A DNA stretch of 64,000 bases from Actinomycetota bacterium (GCA_963169665.1 CAUJET010000153.1:38507-102506), one strand, 5' to 3'. Counted from the first letter of the stretch, positions 36,239 through 45,564 are shown. Notes: generated from the sequence alone by a model not told the origin. A program made the numbers and translations.

Positions 36239-36829
36239 TCAATCGGCGAGGGCGAGCAGGGCCAACACATGGCTGCGGAGGGCGTCGATGCCCGTGCCCT
36301 TGGCCGCGCTGACCCAGAAGATGTCGCCCTCGTGGAGACGGCAGGCCTTGGCCAACTGCTGCTTGCGGCCGGCCAGCTTCGACGGCTTCACCTTGTCGAT
36401 CTTGGTGGCCACGATGACCGTGGTGATGCCGTTCGCCTGCACCCAGTCGATCATCTGCGAGTCGAGCTTGGTCGGACCGATCTCGCCGTCGACGAGCAGC
36501 AGCAGCGCCTGCAGCGACTCGCGTCCGAGCAGATAGCCCTCGATCATCGGACCCCACTTGGCCTTCTCGCGGGTGGGGACCGATGCGTACCCGTAGCCGG
36601 GGAGGTCGACCACCGTGCCGCCCGTCGGCAGCGTGAAGAGGTTGATCAGCTGGGTGCGCCCGGGGGTGTTCGACACGCGGGCGAGCTGCTTGCGGTTCGC
36701 GAGTGCGTTGATCAGCGACGACTTGCCCACGTTGGAACGGCCGACGAGGGCGACCTCGGCGGGTGAGGGCGGCAGGTCCGCGACACGCTGCGCCGAGGCG
36801 ACGAAGGTGAGCTGCAGCGGTCCGGTCAT
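36239..36829 (-). CDS. engB: Ribosome biogenesis GTPase EngB (YsxC/YihA)
   Basis: 196 residues of a TRAFAC GTPase acting in 50S assembly: G1 GRSNVGKS (30-37), G3 DLPGYGYA, G4 ATKIDKVK, G5 WVSAAKG. The EngB-typical LxxSxPGRTQ-like switch reads VSNTPGRTQLINLF. TAGCCT lies six bases before the ATG. Confidence 0.94.
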   Translation of the reverse strand: MTGPLQLTFVASAQRVADLPPSPAEVALVGRSNVGKSSLINALANRKQLARVSNTPGRTQLINLFTLPTGGTVVDLPGYGYASVPTREKAKWGPMIEGYLLGRESLQALLLLVDGEIGPTKLDSQMIDWVQANGITTVIVATKIDKVKPSKLAGRKQQLAKACRLHEGDIFWVSAAKGTGIDALRSHVLALLALAD

Positions 36830-36835
36830 CGGACC

Positions 36836-36841
36836 AGGCTA
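36836..36841 (-). promoter_or_regulatory. -10 box of engB
   Basis: TAGCCT on the lower strand, six bases before the ATG at 36829. Confidence 0.55.
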
Positions 36842-36905
36842 CGTCCGGTGTCCGCCCGGAAGGTCAGGTGGGACGGTCACGGACGCAGGTCAGTCGGGGC
36901 GTCGC

Positions 36906-37904
36906 TCAGGAGCGGAGCTCGCCGAGGAAGTTGGTCACCTCTCGGCGCAGCAGTTCGGCCAGCTGCGACAGGCCGGTGAAGTCGACGCTGTCGCCGACCC
37001 CGCTGCCGTCGACGGCAGCGGCGATCGCGATCACCTGCTCGTGCATGTCGCGCACCGTGGCGCCGATGCCGTCGAGCACCTGGCGCGACGCGAGCGCCGC
37101 TGCCTGCACGGCGGCCACCTCCGCTTCGATCTGCTCCGTGGCCGACCCGGTCTGCTCGGCGAGCTGCTTGACCTCGGTCGCGACGACCGCGAACCCGCGG
37201 CCCGCCTCGCCGGCGCGTGCCGCCTCGATGGTGGCGTTCAGGGCGAGCAGCCGGCTCTGGCCTGCCACCTGGCGGATGAGGGTCACGACCTGACGGATCT
37301 GGTGCGACGACGCGTCGAGGCTCGCGATCGTGGACGCGGCCCGGTCGCTCTCCTCGACCGCAGCGCGGGCCGAACTCGTGAGATACGACGCGGTGGCGCC
37401 CAGCTCGGTGCTGGCTGCAGCGACCTGCTCGCTGGCCGACAGCACGGCGCTCTCGAACTCGTCCGCGAGGGCGGCACGAGCGGCCTCGGCTGCGTGCAGC
37501 GCCGCCTGGGAACGGCTCATCGCACCCCTGGCCTCGTTCACCGTGACGGCACCCTCGCGAAACGCGCCGAGCATGCCGTGGGTGAGGAACTGACGGTGGA
37601 AGCGACCTTGGCTCGCCGCGTGCAGCGAACCACCCGCCTCGCGGACGAAGGCGTCGGTCAGGTCGAGCATCCGGTTGATGTGGTTGCGCACCGCGGCGAA
37701 GTCGTCGCCGCCGTCGAGGATCGGGACGCGTGCCTCGAGGTCGCCTGCCGCAGCGCGCTTGGCGACGTCGCTGATCGCGGTGAACGCGGCGCGGTAACGC
37801 TCGAGCTCGTGGCGCTCGTGATCGTGGAGCGAGCCGGGCTGGGCGCCGACGCCGAGGTCGATCCTGGTGCCGGCCCCGAGGTCGATGCTGGTGTCGAGGC
37901 TCAT
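36906..37904 (-). CDS. Soluble methyl-accepting-type signal transducer
   Basis: 332 residues, no membrane helix. Residues 35-130 form a HAMP-like or PAS-associated helical lead ([32 protein letters not shown]). An MCP signalling hairpin follows, with tip [29 protein letters not shown] at about 223-251. The ATG overlaps the stop of the PAS gene by four bases. The two proteins together equal an Aer-like receptor cut in two. No che genes lie in the window, so the downstream kinase is unknown. Confidence 0.88.
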   Translation of the reverse strand: MSLDTSIDLGAGTRIDLGVGAQPGSLHDHERHELERYRAAFTAISDVAKRAAAGDLEARVPILDGGDDFAAVRNHINRMLDLTDAFVREAGGSLHAASQGRFHRQFLTHGMLGAFREGAVTVNEARGAMSRSQAALHAAEAARAALADEFESAVLSASEQVAAASTELGATASYLTSSARAAVEESDRAASTIASLDASSHQIRQVVTLIRQVAGQSRLLALNATIEAARAGEAGRGFAVVATEVKQLAEQTGSATEQIEAEVAAVQAAALASRQVLDGIGATVRDMHEQVIAIAAAVDGSGVGDSVDFTGLSQLAELLRREVTNFLGELRS

Positions 37905-38455
37905 ACCGACGCTCCTGCGAGCGACCAGACGAACTGGTCGTAGGTGACGCCGGCGTCGCCGAGGATGGCGCCCAGGAGCTGGGTGGAGGCCTCGATCGCC
38001 TGGACGGGGTGGGTGTGGCGGCGCTCTTCGTCGAGCAGCTGTCGGTACACCGGGGTGATCGCCCGCACCGCAGCGGCGTCGGGCACGCGTCGGTTGGAGT
38101 GGTACCCCACGATCTGCCCCCGCGAGCGAGTCGGTGTGACGTGGGCGAAGACCCAGTAGTTCGCGCCGTCGGACGCGAGGTTGTTCACGTAGGCGAAGAT
38201 CTCGTTGCCGGCCTGGATCTCCCGCCACAGGAGCCCGAACACCGCACGCGGCATCTCGGGGTGGCGGATGATGTTGTGCGGTTTGCCGATCACGTCCCGT
38301 TCGGCGTAGCCGGCGACCCGAAGGAACACGTCGTTCACGTACGTCAGACGGCCCTGGAGGTCGGTCTTGGTGACGATCACTTCGTCGATGCCGAACGAGC
38401 GCGTCACCCCGGTCGGTCGGATCCCGTTCCTGGCGCGATCTGAAGACGTGTTCAC
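37901..38455 (-). CDS. PAS domain protein (Aer-like sensor)
   Basis: 184 residues, one PAS domain and a helical tail. [30 protein letters not shown] and [18 protein letters not shown] match the FAD-binding PAS of Aer-type redox sensors. FAD binding is inference. GTG 38455 is chosen because TACGGT lies eight bases upstream. The frame remains open far beyond it, but that extension is low-complexity. The 3' end overlaps the MCP-type gene (ATGA). Confidence 0.83.
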   Translation of the reverse strand: MNTSSDRARNGIRPTGVTRSFGIDEVIVTKTDLQGRLTYVNDVFLRVAGYAERDVIGKPHNIIRHPEMPRAVFGLLWREIQAGNEIFAYVNNLASDGANYWVFAHVTPTRSRGQIVGYHSNRRVPDAAAVRAITPVYRQLLDEERRHTHPVQAIEASTQLLGAILGDAGVTYDQFVWSLAGASV

Positions 38456-38463
38456 ATCGAGCG

Positions 38464-38469
38464 ACCGTA
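38464..38469 (-). promoter_or_regulatory. -10 box of PAS-MCP pair
   Basis: TACGGT on the lower strand, eight bases before the GTG at 38455. Confidence 0.5.
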
Positions 38470-38625
38470 CGGTCGACCGCCGATCGCGCCTGGTGGTGGG
38501 CGCGATCGAGGGTCGTTCCCAGGAGAAGGTGACCTTGGTCCCGGCGTGTGATCCCGGTCGAGGGCTGGTCGGGTCCTGGTGCCGGCCTGGTGGCGCGGCC
38601 GGCGCGGACGAGCACAGTCGTTCAC

Positions 38626-40962
38626 ATGACGAGCGCCCCGACGAGCGCCCCCGCGAACCCAGGGCGGGGCATCCTCGACCCACTGGAGTCGTTGGCACTG
38701 TCGGCTGCCGCGATCACGGTGCCGGTGCTCACCGTCGCCGTGGATGGTGTGGTGATGTCGGCGAACGACGCCGCCGGCGAGTTCTTCGGCCGGGCGCTCG
38801 ACGACGTCGTCGGTCGACACCTGATGGAGCTCACGCCCGAGGAGGACCGACAGCACGCCGCAGCGGTGCACGGCCCCGACGGCGAACTCGTCGGTTGGGT
38901 CGTCACCCTCGTCGACGCGAGCGCCATCGAGCAGGCGGCCGCCCAGCTCGCATCGGCCGACCACCGGCAGGTGGCCGTGCTCGAGCGCCTGCCGACGCCG
39001 GTGATGCTCGCCGTCGACGGCGTCGTGCTGTTCGCGAACCCGGCGGCCTTCACCCTCTTCGGGGTCGACGACCTCGACAAGCTCAGCAGCCGCATCGCCT
39101 CGAAGGCGCACGTCGATGCCGACGACCGGCCACGCATCGACCAGCGGATGGAGGCCGTGGCCCGCGGTGAGCTGCTCCCGCCCGCGACCTACCGCATCGT
39201 CCGTCCCGACCACACCTCACGGCTGGTCGAATGGACGTCGATTCCGATGGAGCTCGGCGGCCGCCCGACGGTGCTGTGGAACCTGATCGACCAGACCGAT
39301 CTGCTGCAGGCCCGCGACACCGTCGCGACGTCGGAGGCTCATCAGCGCGAGATCGTCGACTCCCTCGCCGAGGGCGTGCTCGTGGTGGACACGACGGGGA
39401 CGTGCACCGACGCCAACTACGCAGCGGTCGAACTGCTGCGCCAGCCGAGCGTCGACTTCCTCGTCGGATCGAGGCTCGACGACCTGCGCATCGTGACGGC
39501 CGACGGCTCGCCCGTCGATCGCGCGCACCATCCGATGTGGCGTGCCCTCGAGCACGGCGAACCCGTCCAGGCCGAGGTCCACAAGCTCGCCTTCGGTGCC
39601 GAGCTGCGCTCGATGCGGGTGTCGGTGCACCCCGTGCTCACGTTCGGGCAGGACCTGCCGACGTCGGCCGTGATCACGTTCACCGACGTCACCGAGGAAC
39701 TCGCCAACGTGGAAGCAGTCGCTGCGAGCGAGGCCAGGTTCCGCGATCTCGCGGCGTTCGCGCCCGTCGCCATCTTCGAGGCCGATGCCGACGGACGTTG
39801 GACCTACGCGAACCGCCGGTGGACCGAGTTCACGGGGCTGGAGATCGACGACCTCGGCGACGCTGGCTGGCTCGTGACGGTGCACCCCGACGACCGGGAC
39901 GGCGTGGCGGAGGCATGGGCCTCGTCGCTCCGTGGCGCGTACGCGTTCGCCCACGAGGTGCGGCATCGCCGTCCGGACGGCCGGATCGTGCCCGTGCAGA
40001 TGGAGGTCACGCCGGTGCGCGACGCCGACGGCAGGATCGCCGGTTGGCTCGGCACCGCCACCGACCTCACGGTGCAGTTCGCGCTCCGCCGTGAACTCGA
40101 GGCGAGGGAGGTGCGCTTCCGCCAGCTGGCCGAGCGCTCACCCGACGTGATCATGCGGATCGCCTTCGACCCGTTCCGCTTCGACTACATCAGCCCCGCG
40201 ATCAGTGGCCTGCTCGGGGTGACGCCCGATGACCTCTACGCCGATCCGATGCACTTCATCCGCACGATCCATGCCGAGGACGCCGGCTTCGTGCTCGGGC
40301 ACGTCCTCAGCCGCCAGGCGAAAGAGGTGTTGCAGTTCCGCGTGGTGCACGACGACACCACGGTGCGGACGGTGGAGGTGCGCAGCCATCTCGTGCACGA
40401 CGAGGAGGGCCACGCCGTCGCGCTGGAGGCCACCGCCCGCGACATCACCGCCGCTGCCGATCTGCATCGCCACCTCGACACGCTCGCCCATCGCGACACC
40501 CTGACGGGTCTGCTCAATCGGCGGGCACTGCTCGCCAACCTCGAGACACGCCTCGCGGCCGGCACACCGACCTCGGTGCTGTTCTGCGACCTCGACGGCT
40601 TCAAGGCGGTCAACGACACCCACGGTCACGAGGCGGGTGACGCAGTCCTGGTGGAGGTCGCCGGCCGCCTGTCCGCATCGGTGCGCGACGGTGACCTGGT
40701 GGCGCGGTTCGCAGGCGACGAGTTCGTGCTCGTCTCCCGCCCGGAGGGGGCGACACGCATCGCCGACCGGCTCCTGCAACGGCTCACCGAGCCGATCGCA
40801 CTGGCGGACGGAGCGACGGCACGCGTGGGCACCAGCATCGGCATCGCCGACCTGCTCGACCCCGCCGGCGTCGAGGTGACCGCGGAGGAGCTGCTCAAGC
40901 AGGCGGACACCGCGATGTACGTCGCCAAGCGGAGCGGCAAGGGCCGGGCCGTTCGGGCCTGA
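38626..40962 (+). CDS. Multi-PAS diguanylate cyclase
   Basis: 778 residues with about five PAS-like domains in the first 610 residues (for example NRRWTEFTGLEIDDLGDAGW and a following PAC) and a C-terminal GGDEF domain. The active motif is AGDEF (696-700), a functional variant, with an I-site RDGD (687-690) for product inhibition. No EAL. No membrane helix, so it senses cytoplasmic cues. CACAGT lies seven bases before the ATG. Divergent from the PAS-MCP pair. Confidence 0.92.
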   Translation: MTSAPTSAPANPGRGILDPLESLALSAAAITVPVLTVAVDGVVMSANDAAGEFFGRALDDVVGRHLMELTPEEDRQHAAAVHGPDGELVGWVVTLVDASAIEQAAAQLASADHRQVAVLERLPTPVMLAVDGVVLFANPAAFTLFGVDDLDKLSSRIASKAHVDADDRPRIDQRMEAVARGELLPPATYRIVRPDHTSRLVEWTSIPMELGGRPTVLWNLIDQTDLLQARDTVATSEAHQREIVDSLAEGVLVVDTTGTCTDANYAAVELLRQPSVDFLVGSRLDDLRIVTADGSPVDRAHHPMWRALEHGEPVQAEVHKLAFGAELRSMRVSVHPVLTFGQDLPTSAVITFTDVTEELANVEAVAASEARFRDLAAFAPVAIFEADADGRWTYANRRWTEFTGLEIDDLGDAGWLVTVHPDDRDGVAEAWASSLRGAYAFAHEVRHRRPDGRIVPVQMEVTPVRDADGRIAGWLGTATDLTVQFALRRELEAREVRFRQLAERSPDVIMRIAFDPFRFDYISPAISGLLGVTPDDLYADPMHFIRTIHAEDAGFVLGHVLSRQAKEVLQFRVVHDDTTVRTVEVRSHLVHDEEGHAVALEATARDITAAADLHRHLDTLAHRDTLTGLLNRRALLANLETRLAAGTPTSVLFCDLDGFKAVNDTHGHEAGDAVLVEVAGRLSASVRDGDLVARFAGDEFVLVSRPEGATRIADRLLQRLTEPIALADGATARVGTSIGIADLLDPAGVEVTAEELLKQADTAMYVAKRSGKGRAVRA

Positions 40963-40999
40963 TCTCGGGCTGTCCGGGCCCGATCCGGAAAACGACGCA

Positions 41000-41023
41000 A
41001 CGCCGCAGGCGGACCTGCGGCGT
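41000..41023 (-). terminator. Hairpin between GGDEF gene and tRNA cluster
   Basis: Perfect 10-bp stem (ACGCCGCAGG/CCTGCGGCGT), loop CGGA. On the lower strand a TCGTTTTC stretch follows, so it probably ends the tRNA transcript. It could also serve the convergent GGDEF gene. Confidence 0.65.
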
Positions 41024-41034
41024 CGCTGTCAGGG

Positions 41035-41107
41035 TGGTCGAGACCGGCGTCGATCCGGTGACCCCACGCTTTTCAGGCGTGTGCTCTGCCGACTGAGCTA
41101 CTCGACC
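41035..41107 (-). tRNA. tRNA-Phe (GAA)
   Basis: 73 nt cloverleaf. Acceptor GGTCGAG/CTCGACC, anticodon stem CACGC/GCGTG around loop CTGAAAA (anticodon GAA), T loop GGATCGACGCC. CCA is not encoded. Last of three tRNAs on this strand. Confidence 0.95.
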
Positions 41108-41197
41108 GGGTGGTGCCAGACGGCACCGGTATGTGGCGTCGGTGTGAGCCTGCGAACAGGCACCACACACGACATCCGCACGAGCTGTCGCTCGTAG

Positions 41198-41270
41198 CGG
41201 TCCCGACGGGGTTCGAACCCGCGACCTCCGGCTTGACAGGCCGGCGTGAACTCCACTTCACCACGGGACC
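41198..41270 (-). tRNA. tRNA-Asp (GTC)
   Basis: 73 nt. Acceptor GGTCCCG/CGGGACC, anticodon loop CTGTCAA (anticodon GTC), T arm GCGGGTTCGAACCCCGT. Discriminator G, CCA not encoded. Middle gene of the cluster. Confidence 0.95.
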
Positions 41271-41284
41271 ATGACTGGTCACTG

Positions 41285-41357
41285 CACCCCCAACGGGATT
41301 CGAACCCGTGCCGCCACCTTGAAAGGGTGGTGTCCTAGGCCACTAGACGATGGGGGC
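41285..41357 (-). tRNA. tRNA-Glu (TTC)
   Basis: 73 nt. Acceptor GCCCCCA/TGGGGGT, anticodon stem CCACC/GGTGG with loop CTTTCAA (anticodon TTC), T arm with GGTTCGAATCC. CCA not encoded. First of the three. TAGTGT at 41387-41392 (lower strand), 30 bases upstream, is a candidate -10 box for the cluster. Confidence 0.95.
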
Positions 41358-41458
41358 TAGGAGATTCTCCGGTTGAGAGCGTCGAAACACTAGCACCGAG
41401 TCGCCGATTTCCCACCAGCCGATCCGACCCGCTCGATCGCGGCCCTCGATCGCGCCGC

Positions 41459-41464
41459 TACCTT
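41459..41464 (+). promoter_or_regulatory. -10 box of 4HBT thioesterase gene
   Basis: TACCTT, six bases before the ATG at 41471. Confidence 0.5.
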
Positions 41465-41470
41465 GCCGGC

Positions 41471-41923
41471 ATGCGCCTCGACGTCGACCCGACCCTCGAC
41501 CCGGCGGACTATACGTTCGTCCACCGCATCCGGGTGCGCTTCGCCGAGACCGATGCGATGGGCATCGTCCACCACGGCAACTACCCGCTGTACCTCGAAG
41601 AGGCCCGGGTCGCCTACCTCCGGGCGCTGGGGCGGCCGTACACCGAGCTGCGCAAGGACGGCGTCGACCACGCCGTGCTCGAGTGCTTCGTGCAGTACCG
41701 CCGCCCGTTGGCCTTCGACGACGAGGTCGACGTGCACCTGGTGCTCGCCCGCACCACGCGGGCCAGTTTTCAGATCGCCTACCTGCTCACCGTGGCCGGG
41801 GAGGTCCGTGCGGTCGCCGCCACGGCCCACGGCGCAGTCGACGCGTCGGGCCGACCGACGCGGCTGCCGAGTTGGCTGCTCGACCTGGGTCCCGGTCGCG
41901 GGGCAGGTCACCCAGCGCAGTAG
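41471..41923 (+). CDS. 4HBT-family acyl-CoA thioesterase (YbgC-like)
   Basis: 150 residues, single hotdog fold. RFAETDAMGIVHHGNYPLYLEEAR contains the catalytic Asp and the HxxNY block typical of 4-hydroxybenzoyl-CoA thioesterase and YbgC enzymes. It cleaves acyl-CoA in the cytoplasm; chain preference is unknown. Own -10 box; the PlsY-DegV pair follows about 100 bp downstream on the same strand. Confidence 0.88.
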   Translation: MRLDVDPTLDPADYTFVHRIRVRFAETDAMGIVHHGNYPLYLEEARVAYLRALGRPYTELRKDGVDHAVLECFVQYRRPLAFDDEVDVHLVLARTTRASFQIAYLLTVAGEVRAVAATAHGAVDASGRPTRLPSWLLDLGPGRGAGHPAQ

Positions 41924-42011
41924 CCCACGGCCCACGGCCACGGTCGGTGGGAATTGGGTGACGAATAGGGGTCGAAAGCCCGCCCCGGGTGACGGCCGGT
42001 CCACACCCGCA

Positions 42012-42017
42012 TACGGT
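42012..42017 (+). promoter_or_regulatory. -10 box of plsY-degV pair
   Basis: TACGGT, seven bases before the ATG at 42025. Confidence 0.5.
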
Positions 42018-42024
42018 GGACGAC

Positions 42025-42750
42025 ATGATCCCGGCCCTGACGGTGGGCCTCTCCGGTCGGCCGCCCGGCCGCTCGGTGGGGCAGATGCGTCGGCTTGCCG
42101 CGGCCGCGGCGCTGGGCTACCTCGTGGGGACGTTCCCCACTGCCGACCTGGTGTCGCGCCGTTCGTCGGGCGGCATCGGGGACGCCGTCGACCTCCGCCG
42201 TGCCGGCAGCGGCAACCCGGGTGCGGCGAACGCCCTGCAGGTACTCGGCCCACGCGCCGGCCTCGCCGTGATGGTGGGCGACGTCGCGAAGGGCGCGGTC
42301 GCCTCGCTGCTCGGCGGCGCCGTCGCCGGACCCATCGGCGCACACATGGCCGGTTCGTCGTCGGTGGTCGGCCATTGCCTGCCGGTGTGGAGCGGGGGAC
42401 GCGGCGGCAAGGGCGTGGCCGCTGGGGTCGGGCAGTGCCTCGCCACCTTCCCGGCATCGGTGCCGATCGAGCTCGCGGTCGCCGGTGCCACGATCGCCTT
42501 GCCCGGGTGGACGCGCCGGACGCGCGCCGCCTCGATCGCCGCCTGTGCGTGCTGGGTCGCCGCCGCGACGGTGTGGTGGCGGCGATCGCTGCCCAACCTG
42601 TGGGGGCCGCGGCCCACGGTGGCGCTGCCGCTCGCCGCGCTCGCCAGCAGCGCCGTGATCCTCGGCCGGTTCGTGACCGCGCCCGCATCGCCGGTCGCCC
42701 GGTCGATCGACACGACCACCCCGGCCCACGACGAAGGTGTCCCGACATGA
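42025..42750 (+). CDS. Glycerol-3-phosphate acyltransferase PlsY family
   Basis: 241 residues, about five membrane helices. GSGNPGAANALQVLGPRAGLAVMVGDVAKG and VGHCLPVWSGGRGGKGVAAGVG are the PlsY acyl-phosphate and glycerol-3-phosphate motifs. PlsY moves an acyl group from acyl-phosphate to glycerol-3-phosphate. The ATG at 42025 is set by a TACGGT box. The stop overlaps the DegV gene start by four bases, coupling acyl transfer with a fatty-acid-binding protein. Confidence 0.86.
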   Translation: MIPALTVGLSGRPPGRSVGQMRRLAAAAALGYLVGTFPTADLVSRRSSGGIGDAVDLRRAGSGNPGAANALQVLGPRAGLAVMVGDVAKGAVASLLGGAVAGPIGAHMAGSSSVVGHCLPVWSGGRGGKGVAAGVGQCLATFPASVPIELAVAGATIALPGWTRRTRAASIAACACWVAAATVWWRRSLPNLWGPRPTVALPLAALASSAVILGRFVTAPASPVARSIDTTTPAHDEGVPT

Positions 42751-43604
42751 GCCCGCCGCGTATCGGGCTGTGCACCGACTCCAACGCCCAACTCCCGCGG
42801 ACGCTGGTGGAGCGCTACGGCGTCGAGGTGGTCCCGATCACCATCACGATCGACGACGAGGAGTACCTCGAGGGCGTCGATCTCGACGCGGACGCCTTCT
42901 ACGAGCGCTTCGAAGGTGGGGCGCGGCCGGCGATCGCGACCAGCCAACCGAGCCCGGGCCAGTTCGCGCTCGCCTACGAGGACCTGCTCGATCGAGGATG
43001 TTCCGAGATCCTGTCGATCCATGTGGGCAGCGCGGTCTCCGGCACGCTCAACTCGGCGCGGCTCGCCGCGCACCGCCTGGGCGTGCCGGTCCGACTGGTC
43101 GACTCCTCGACCGCCGGCTTCGGGATCGGGTGCTGCGTCTGGGCCGCCGGCGACGCCATCGCCGGCGGCGCCACCATCGACGAGGCCGCCGCGGCGGCCG
43201 AGGCGGTCGCGCCGGCGCTCGGCAACGTGTTCATCGTCGGTTCGCTCGACGTGCTCCGCGCCGGCGGGCGTTTCGACGTGGGTGACCCAAGGTGTCCGAT
43301 CCCGATCCTCGAGCTGCGTGACGGCGCTGTCGCCGTGGTCGCCGAGGTCGACACGGTGCTCGACGCGGTGAACACGATGGCCACCACGGTGGTGGGCTTC
43401 GGCAGCCGGCTGCGGGTCGCGGTCGGGCACGCCGACCGGGCGACCGAGGCGATCGCCGACGCGCTGGCATCGGCCGTGGGCGAGACGGCGGTCGTCGACG
43501 AGGTGATCCGCTACCGGGTGGGTCCGTCGATCGGCGTCCACACCGGGCCGGGCACGGTGGGCTGCTTCATGTTCCCGTCACGCACTGCCGGCGAGCCCGG
43601 GTGA
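42747..43604 (+). CDS. DegV family fatty-acid-binding protein
   Basis: 285 residues with DegV/FakB features: GLCTDSNAQLPRTLVERYGVEVVPI, EEYLEGVDL, ATSQPSPGQF and IHVGSAVSGTLNSAR. In Firmicutes FakB presents fatty acids to kinase FakA, whose acyl-phosphate product feeds PlsX/PlsY. Here the gene is ATGA-coupled to a PlsY gene. No FakA (DAK2) is in the window. The last 27 bp overlap the antisense DUF2017 gene. Confidence 0.9.
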   Translation: MSPPRIGLCTDSNAQLPRTLVERYGVEVVPITITIDDEEYLEGVDLDADAFYERFEGGARPAIATSQPSPGQFALAYEDLLDRGCSEILSIHVGSAVSGTLNSARLAAHRLGVPVRLVDSSTAGFGIGCCVWAAGDAIAGGATIDEAAAAAEAVAPALGNVFIVGSLDVLRAGGRFDVGDPRCPIPILELRDGAVAVVAEVDTVLDAVNTMATTVVGFGSRLRVAVGHADRATEAIADALASAVGETAVVDEVIRYRVGPSIGVHTGPGTVGCFMFPSRTAGEPG

Positions 43605-44081
43605 CAGGGCCCGCACGGTCCACTCCAACAACCAGCTGAGGAAGCCGTACAGCTCCTGCTCCGCGGCCAACGGGTCGTCGGGGTCGAGCTCGTCGGGGTC
43701 GTCGTCCTCGCCGACGTCGAGCACCGTGCCGAGCACGAGACGCACCCCGTTGAGGGCCTGGGCGAGCGCGAGCACCTGACCCTCCGACAGCGGTGGCTTG
43801 GCGGACAGCGCCTCCATGACGGTGTCGATGCCGGTGAGCCGCGACGCGACGAGTTCCTCGCGCATGAAGCGCTGGTACTCGGCGTCCTGCTCGGCGTGCT
43901 GGGCTTGGTGGTAGGCGGCGGGGAAGACCCGCTTCAGCGCCGGGTGATCGGAGGACCCGAGCAGGAGCGACCGCATTTCCTCGAGGAGGTGGCGGACCAC
44001 CTCCCGCTCGCGCTCGTCGATGTTGATCCGGAAACCCTGCTTGGTCCGCTCGATCGGTGGACGGAACTGCCAGCGGGCCAT
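43578..44081 (-). CDS. DUF2017 protein
   Basis: 167 residues, all-helical: INIDEREREVVRHLLEEMRSLLL and YGFLSWLLEWTVRAL fit DUF2017, found next to clpS in actinobacteria (as in the Rv1331-Rv1332 region of M. tuberculosis). Function unknown; a link to ClpS-mediated proteolysis is inferred from that conserved pairing. Start ATG 44081 lies one base after the end of a 32-codon micro-ORF. Its 3' end overlaps the degV end on the other strand. Confidence 0.83.
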   Translation of the reverse strand: MARWQFRPPIERTKQGFRINIDEREREVVRHLLEEMRSLLLGSSDHPALKRVFPAAYHQAQHAEQDAEYQRFMREELVASRLTGIDTVMEALSAKPPLSEGQVLALAQALNGVRLVLGTVLDVGEDDDPDELDPDDPLAAEQELYGFLSWLLEWTVRALSPGLAGSA

Positions 44082-44082
44082 G

Positions 44083-44181
44083 TCAGTGGGTCCGCGGCGG
44101 CGGGCCGGAGTCGGCGGTGCCGGTCGTGTCGGCGGTGCCGGTCGTGTCGATGGTGTCGGTCGTGTCGGTGGCGTCGCGCAT
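44083..44181 (-). CDS. Micro-ORF of Thr/Asp repeats between clpS and DUF2017
   Basis: A 32-codon ORF whose ATG overlaps the clpS stop (ATGA) and whose TGA ends one base before the DUF2017 ATG. It is built of an 18-bp in-frame repeat encoding about four copies of TT(D/G)T(I/A)D. No known domain. Like the micro-ORF at 9198 it fills an operon gap and would keep ribosomes moving to the next start. Confidence 0.35.
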   Translation of the reverse strand: MRDATDTTDTIDTTGTADTTGTADSGPPPRTH

Positions 44182-44477
44182 CAGTCGTCCTGCTGCATCG
44201 TTGCCCACAGGCCGTGCTCGTGCAGCCGGAACACGTCGAGCTCGGCCTTCTCCCGCGAGCCGTTGCTCACCGCGGCCCGACCCTTGTGGTGCACGTCGAG
44301 CATCAGCTCGGTCGCCTTCTCGAGCGAATACCCGAAGAGCTTCTGCAGCACGAACGTGACGTAACTCATCAGGTTGATCGGGTCGTTCCACACGAGCACC
44401 ACCCACGGACGATCGGGGTCGATCGTCTCGTCGGTCGTCGGCCTGTCGACGACGGCGGGGGAGGGCGCCACGGGCAT
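44181..44477 (-). CDS. clpS: ATP-dependent Clp protease adaptor ClpS
   Basis: 98 residues, the N-end-rule adaptor that hands substrates to ClpC/Clp[16 protein letters not shown] (the NDxxN pocket), [23 protein letters not shown] and [16 protein letters not shown] are canonical. ATG 44477 is six bases after CAAACT. Divergent from ctaB. Confidence 0.94.
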   Translation of the reverse strand: MPVAPSPAVVDRPTTDETIDPDRPWVVLVWNDPINLMSYVTFVLQKLFGYSLEKATELMLDVHHKGRAAVSNGSREKAELDVFRLHEHGLWATMQQDD

Positions 44478-44616
44478 GCACACAGTTTGCCCGCTGCGCA
44501 CACGAACGGGTCGGCTCCGGCGGGTCGGTCGTGCCGGCCCCCGACGTGTCCGCTGCCCGTGGTTCACGACGCCCCGGTTGGTTGCGCTCTCCGGCGCCCC
44601 GTACGATGCACTCCCA

Positions 44617-45564
44617 ATGGCCGTCGGCGCCCGACCCCTCGTTCCCTCCCGGTTGGCGCCGGGTGGCGTCGTGCACGGTTCGACGCGCACGCCCACCACC
44701 AAGCTGCAGGGCTACATCGCGCTCGCCAAGCTGCGCGTCGTCGAACTGCTCCTCGTCACCACCGTGCCGACGATGGTGCTGGCGGAGCAGGGGTGGCCGA
44801 GCACCTGGTTGGTGGTGCTCACGCTGTTCGGCGGCACCCTCGCCGCCGCCGGCGCGAACGCGATCAACATGGTCGTCGATCGCGACATCGACGCCCTCAT
44901 GGCCCGAACCGCCGGTCGGCCGCTGGTCACCGGGCTCATCACGCCGAGGGCCGCGCTCGTGTTCGCGATCGGCCTGGAACTCCTCGCCTTCGGCGTGCTG
45001 TGGTGGGGCGCCAACCTGCTCTCGGCCTGCCTCACGATCAGCGCGACCCTCTTCTACGTGTTCGTGTACACGATCTGGCTGAAGCGGACGAGCCGTCAGA
45101 ACATCGTCATCGGTGGCGCTGCCGGCGCCGTGCCGGTGCTCGTCGGTTGGTCGGCCGTCACCAACAGCGTCAGCTGGACGGCCGTCGTGTTGTTCGTCCT
45201 GATGTTCCTGTGGACCCCGCCCCACTTCTGGGCGCTCGCCATCCGCCATGTCGACGAGTACCGGGCGGCCGGTGTGCCGATGCTGCCGGTCGTCGTGCCG
45301 ATGGAACAGGCGATCAAGAACATGGTCGTGTACACCGCACTGCTGGTCGTCACCAGCCTCGTGCTCGTCCCGGTGGCCGACCTCGGGTGGATCTACGGCG
45401 TCACCGCCGTGCTGTGCGGCGCCGGCTTCCTCTGGGGCACGGTCGACCTCGGTCGGCGGCCCAGCCCGCAGCGCTCGATGCGTGTGTTCGCCTACTCGAT
45501 CACGTACGTCTCGGTGCTGTTCGCCGCGATCACCGTCGACGTCCTCGTCCGCTTCGGCGCCTGA
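44617..45564 (+). CDS. ctaB: Heme O synthase (protoheme IX farnesyltransferase)
   Basis: 315 residues, UbiA superfamily, about nine membrane helices. [26 protein letters not shown] is the Asp-rich prenyl-diphosphate site; [16 protein letters not shown] ([12 protein letters not shown]) and [13 protein letters not shown] are CtaB blocks. It farnesylates heme B to heme O on the way to heme A for the oxidase encoded downstream. TACGAT at 44602-44607 lies nine bases before the ATG. Confidence 0.95.
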   Translation: MAVGARPLVPSRLAPGGVVHGSTRTPTTKLQGYIALAKLRVVELLLVTTVPTMVLAEQGWPSTWLVVLTLFGGTLAAAGANAINMVVDRDIDALMARTAGRPLVTGLITPRAALVFAIGLELLAFGVLWWGANLLSACLTISATLFYVFVYTIWLKRTSRQNIVIGGAAGAVPVLVGWSAVTNSVSWTAVVLFVLMFLWTPPHFWALAIRHVDEYRAAGVPMLPVVVPMEQAIKNMVVYTALLVVTSLVLVPVADLGWIYGVTAVLCGAGFLWGTVDLGRRPSPQRSMRVFAYSITYVSVLFAAITVDVLVRFGA

